From Lichenostomus cassidix (lineage: Eukaryota > Chordata > Aves > Passeriformes > Meliphagidae): a stretch of DNA of 64,000 bases. The translations under genes were made by a program, and so were the position numbers. This document shows positions 60,628 through 64,000 of the stretch, in pieces (position 1 is the stretch's first letter; each line of letters begins with the position of its first letter). Location of the stretch: contig CM039183.1 of assembly GCA_008360975.2 (NCBI GenBank), forward strand, positions 77,639,850-77,703,849. The letters are read 5' to 3'. Under the pieces are notes generated by a model. That model was not told the origin of the DNA. It saw only the letters and a program-made list of their open reading frames with translations, and searched no databases.

Positions 60628-63600
60628 ATGGCTACTGAACATGTTAATGGGAATGGTACTGAAGAGCCCATGGATACTTCTGCTGCAGTTACCCATTCTG
60701 AGCATTTCCAGACATTGCTTGATGCTGGTTTACCACAGAAAGTTGCTGAAAAACTAGATGAAATTTACGTTGCAGGTAAGACCTAAGACTTGCAAAACCA
60801 CACATACAATATTTTATTGGATTCTGCTGTCTTTGGGCTAAAATAGCAACTTTTTGTGGTTTCCAAAAGTATGGGAACTGCAGTCTTACTAAAATCTGGA
60901 AGTTTTACATTCAGTACTTAAATTTGTTGTAGTATTTTTCAGAGGAAAGTCCCAGGCTACTTGGGCTGGGGGGTGGGAATAATTATGCAGGTGACCAGAG
61001 CAACAGCTGGAATAGGCAACAGATGATTTTTAGGAGGAGTGGGTGATGTAGTCTTTGTGCATTTTTTGCAGTAATTGTAGGTAACTGTGAGAAACTGAAG
61101 CCTTGATATGCATCTTCTCATGCAAGTGATACTTCCTGACATGGTGTTTGGGCTCATGCATGCAGAAGTTACTGTGTTGGTTTTCTCAGATGTGATTATA
61201 GCTAGCATTTTTTACGCTTGATTTTTGGATCGTGGTGGTAATTTTCAGTTTATTTGTATTTAAAGTCTTCTGAAAACATACGAAGGTACCATTGCTAGGC
61301 AAGCTAAGTGAGGCTTTGGTAGGTTCTGATAGACTCCTCTGAGTTCAGCTTCAGGATATTGAAATTAAACTTGACGTGTGTAACATCTGGGTTTCACAGA
61401 AGTCAAATGAACACATAAATTTAGTAACTTTTACTTTGAATCTTACCTCCTTTTGTTTTTAATTAAAAATTATATAGCCTTAAATATTTAACTTCAAAGG
61501 AACTAAGTGGTTTTTTAGCTATAGTAACTTCCTTTAATCAGTAATTGATTTATAGGTCACTGAAATGTGTTAGGGATGTTGCATTAGGTTTTACAAATAT
61601 TACTGCCCAAATATAATTAATAATTTTTTTTTCTTTAGGGCTAGTTGCACATAGTGATCTAGATGAAAGAGCTATTGAAGCTTTAAAGGAATTCAATGAA
61701 GAAGGTGCACTGGCAGTGCTTCAACAGTTTAAAGACAGTGATCTCTCACATGTGCAGGTAACATTAAGCAATTTTCAATATAATTTTTGAGGGATAAGCT
61801 GTTAGTTGTCTGGGAAGAGGTCCGTTTGAGTCTCTTCAGTGATCCATGTGTGATATGTGAAATGAACACTGTATTAATTCAAGGTAAAATGAAATTTCGG
61901 CTTGTCATGTTTTCAGAACTGAAGATTATATCTTTTGCAGAACAAAAGTGCCTTTTTATGTGGAGTCATGAAGACATACAGGCAGAGGGAAAAACAGGGG
62001 ACCAAGGTGGCAGATTCTAGCAAAGGACCAGATGAGGCAAAAATTAAGGTATGTCCCTAAAAACAAAAGTTATGAGGTCTACCTGTTGTTTGTTTTTCAG
62101 AGCTGTTGTAGTTACCTTGATTGTTTTGGGAACTGTGCTTTTCTTAAAAAAAGCTATTACAGATTATTTGTCGTTGAAAGCTGTCACTTGCAATTTTGTC
62201 TTGCACTTCTTCCTTTTCAAGTAGAAAGTTAATATATTAATTGCTGGAACTAAACATATAAAAGTGAAAAAGATTTCACAGTTTGCTGTATGTCTTAGTG
62301 AGACTTACTCTATTTTGCAGTTAAAAGTTCATGCGATCTTGTCAGCATAGTTACTCGAGTTCAAAATGCATAAGTTCAGCCACTGCTGATTGTTTTTTGT
62401 TCGGGTTTATTTTTTTTTATTGTTTCCATTCCTCTCCCTTAGTTCAGATTTAAAGCAACTCCACAATAGGGAGGAGATACCACGTGTCTGAAAAAACAGA
62501 TTGTAATGGATTTAGGATTTAGCCCACTTCTTATGACATAATCACTGTGCTCATAAACTGTACCCCAAACTGTCTTAATAAGGGATAAATTATTTCTTTG
62601 ATCATGTCTGCTGCTAGCAAGAGACTCCTCTCTCAAGAATTAGGCACACAATGATTTATTTTAAAATACTGTGATTAGCAGCTTTACCAAAGCTTAAGGG
62701 AAGGAAAACTATCTAAGCATGTTTAGGTGATGTCATCAAAAAAACTAGAAAATCTTTCTTCTTTGATGGTTCATGTGCAAAGTATAAAATGATCACCACA
62801 AATAACTATGTACCCTGTAAAATTAAATAATCTTTTTTTCTCTTGACTTTTTGAGGCTGGGATGCCATTAATTATAAACAAAAAAAAACCTGGTAGTTTC
62901 TGTCACTGCCACATTAAACAACAATATTGTGAGGACTAGTTAATAACTTCAAGTATCATAGCTTTTACTGCTGATGGCTATAGCATTTAAAATAACTGCA
63001 ATTTTCTAGTTGTGAAATTGTGAACTCTTGAGTATAATTTGGCTGGTTTAATATGCAGTTTCTTTGTGTGTAGAGTTGATTTGTCTTTGTACAAAATTAT
63101 TAAGAAAGACTTAATTTCAGACTCACATTTCTCATATGTTTGCATACTGAATTTCATCTAACATTTTAAGTTGGTAGTATGTCTGTAACTATATCCGACT
63201 ACATCTGTAACTACATGCAGTAGTTCTAGTGAGAGTTAGTTGTCCTGGGATACTGTATGAGCCCACACAGAACTTGAAGGGGGAATGATAATTGAAAGGA
63301 AGTAGTACCACCACTTTAGTAGTCAGGTACCTGAAGCAGTCTGTACAGTGTTCCAGGGGTGTAAGCACTTAAACATGTGTTCTTTAACTTCACACTTATG
63401 AGTAATCTCATTAAGTGCAGAGAACTCTGGTGCATAAATGTCTGCAGGATGGGACATGCCAAAACATGAAGTGGCTCAGAGTAAGATCTTTCTAATTAAA
63501 GGGAAACTCGCTGTTCTATTACTTGGCTTTTTTTTTTTTTTTTTTTTTTTTGTATGAAAATGAAGGAATTGGGAAAGCTGGATGTGACTTTCTAATTTTC

Positions 63601-63916
63601 TAGCAGTGTTCCTTTACCTGATAGTTCTGTTAATTGTTTTGCAAGTTTCTTGTTGAAGTACTAGCAGTAGTTCTGTTTGTGGGAGCTTCAGAGCAGTACA
63701 GTGTAAAAGGAACTATAACCATGTCTGTCTGTGAATGAAGTGGTGCAGCTAAACTTGCTCAAATTTTATGTGATTTTAAAATTTTGAGTTTCTTCCTTGA
63801 AGGCACTGTTGGAGAGAACTGGCTACACTCTTGATGTGACTACTGGACAGAGGAAGTATGGTGGACCTCCTCCAGAGTCCGTGTATTCAGGACAGCAACC
63901 TTCTGTTGGTACAGAG
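60628..63916 (+). CDS. SYNCRIP: SYNCRIP (hnRNP Q), N-terminal coding exons, continues past window
   Basis: RNA-binding hnRNP acting in mRNA splicing, stability, transport and cap-independent translation. Exons: 60616-60775 (ATG at 60628, context GGGAACATGG), 61639-61757, 61941-62048 and 63803-63916, all with AG acceptors and GT donors. Coding lengths 148, 119, 108 and 114 nt join in frame to 163 codons. The protein begins MATEHVNGNGTEEPMDTSAA. Residues about 20-110 form the acidic N-terminal unit of hnRNP Q/R (FQTLLDAGLPQKVAEKL, then AIEALKEFNEEGALAVLQQF and NKSAFLCGVMKTYRQREK), followed by LLERTGYTLDVTTGQRKYGG and GQQPSVGTE. RRM1 should start in the next exon, outside the window. The human protein is about 623 aa, so roughly a quarter is seen. 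Paralogue HNRNPR has a different start. The in-frame ATG at 60592 lies in intron 1 and is not used. Confidence 0.97.
62049..63802 (+). other. SYNCRIP: SYNCRIP intron 4
   Basis: 1,754-bp AT-rich intron with GTATGT donor and tccttgaag acceptor. It contains a T24 tract (63528-63551) but no recognised exon, snoRNA or repeat. Intron 2 (60776-61638) and intron 3 (61758-61940, only 183 bp) likewise hold nothing else recognisable. Confidence 0.85.
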
Positions 63917-64000
63917 GTAAGAAGGAGAAGATGTTTATGTAGATATCGACTTACTCATTGGAAATATATTTTATAAACAATGCTTTGTATGTCTGTTGTA

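Noticed and set aside
63528..63551. T24 tract as a minus-strand retrocopy tail
   Set aside because: No AATAAA precedes it on the minus strand and no 3'-UTR-like block is adjacent; treated as a simple repeat.
1..64000. CRISPR arrays, operons, phage or plasmid features
   Set aside because: Intron structure, CpG islands and avian retroelements show vertebrate chromosomal DNA; no direct-repeat/spacer pattern is present.

Overview
This window is vertebrate nuclear DNA from a bird. The evidence is GT-AG introns, CpG-island promoters, many CR1 LINE fragments ending in the avian TTCTATGATTCT-type tail, avian-type LTRs, and a tRNA-Ile-headed, CR1-tailed SINE of the TguSINE1 type known from songbirds. 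That SINE makes a passerine the best guess, but it does not identify the species.

Two genes are supported, both on the + strand. (1) About 38.0-43.7 kb: the snoRNA host gene SNHG5 (U50HG), a non-coding transcript. It has a TATA plus 5'TOP promoter, five probable exons, a clear SNORD50 (U50) box C/D snoRNA in intron 4, and a diverged second SNORD50-like copy in intron 3. (2) About 59.0 kb to the window end: the 5' part of SYNCRIP (hnRNP Q), with a CpG-island promoter, a non-coding first exon and four coding exons giving the first 163 codons, up to the start of RRM1. From memory of the human 6q14 locus, SNHG5 lies directly upstream of SYNCRIP in the same orientation, and this window shows the same layout.

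1-37.4 kb is intergenic, with no exon I can defend. It holds CR1 relics of several ages, one solo LTR, a probable MIR relic, an inverted-repeat MITE relic and a poly(A)-tailed block that looks like a retrocopy. 37.4-38.6 kb is the SNHG5 CpG island, preceded by a G-rich tandem array kept in a strict 5-bp register. 43.7-58.1 kb is intergenic, with an ERVL-type solo LTR, a second copy of the 19.6-kb LTR family nested inside a CR1, the SINE, and a younger CR1. 58.1-60.3 kb is the SYNCRIP CpG island.

Both genes serve RNA metabolism: SNORD50 is an rRNA 2'-O-methylation guide released from SNHG5 introns, and SYNCRIP is an mRNA-binding protein acting in splicing, stability and translation. I see no prokaryotic-style operon, CRISPR array or novel protein system. 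The points most worth following are the duplicated snoRNA-exon unit and the possible recursive splice site in SNHG5. All identifications are by eye and from memory of the families; no search was run.
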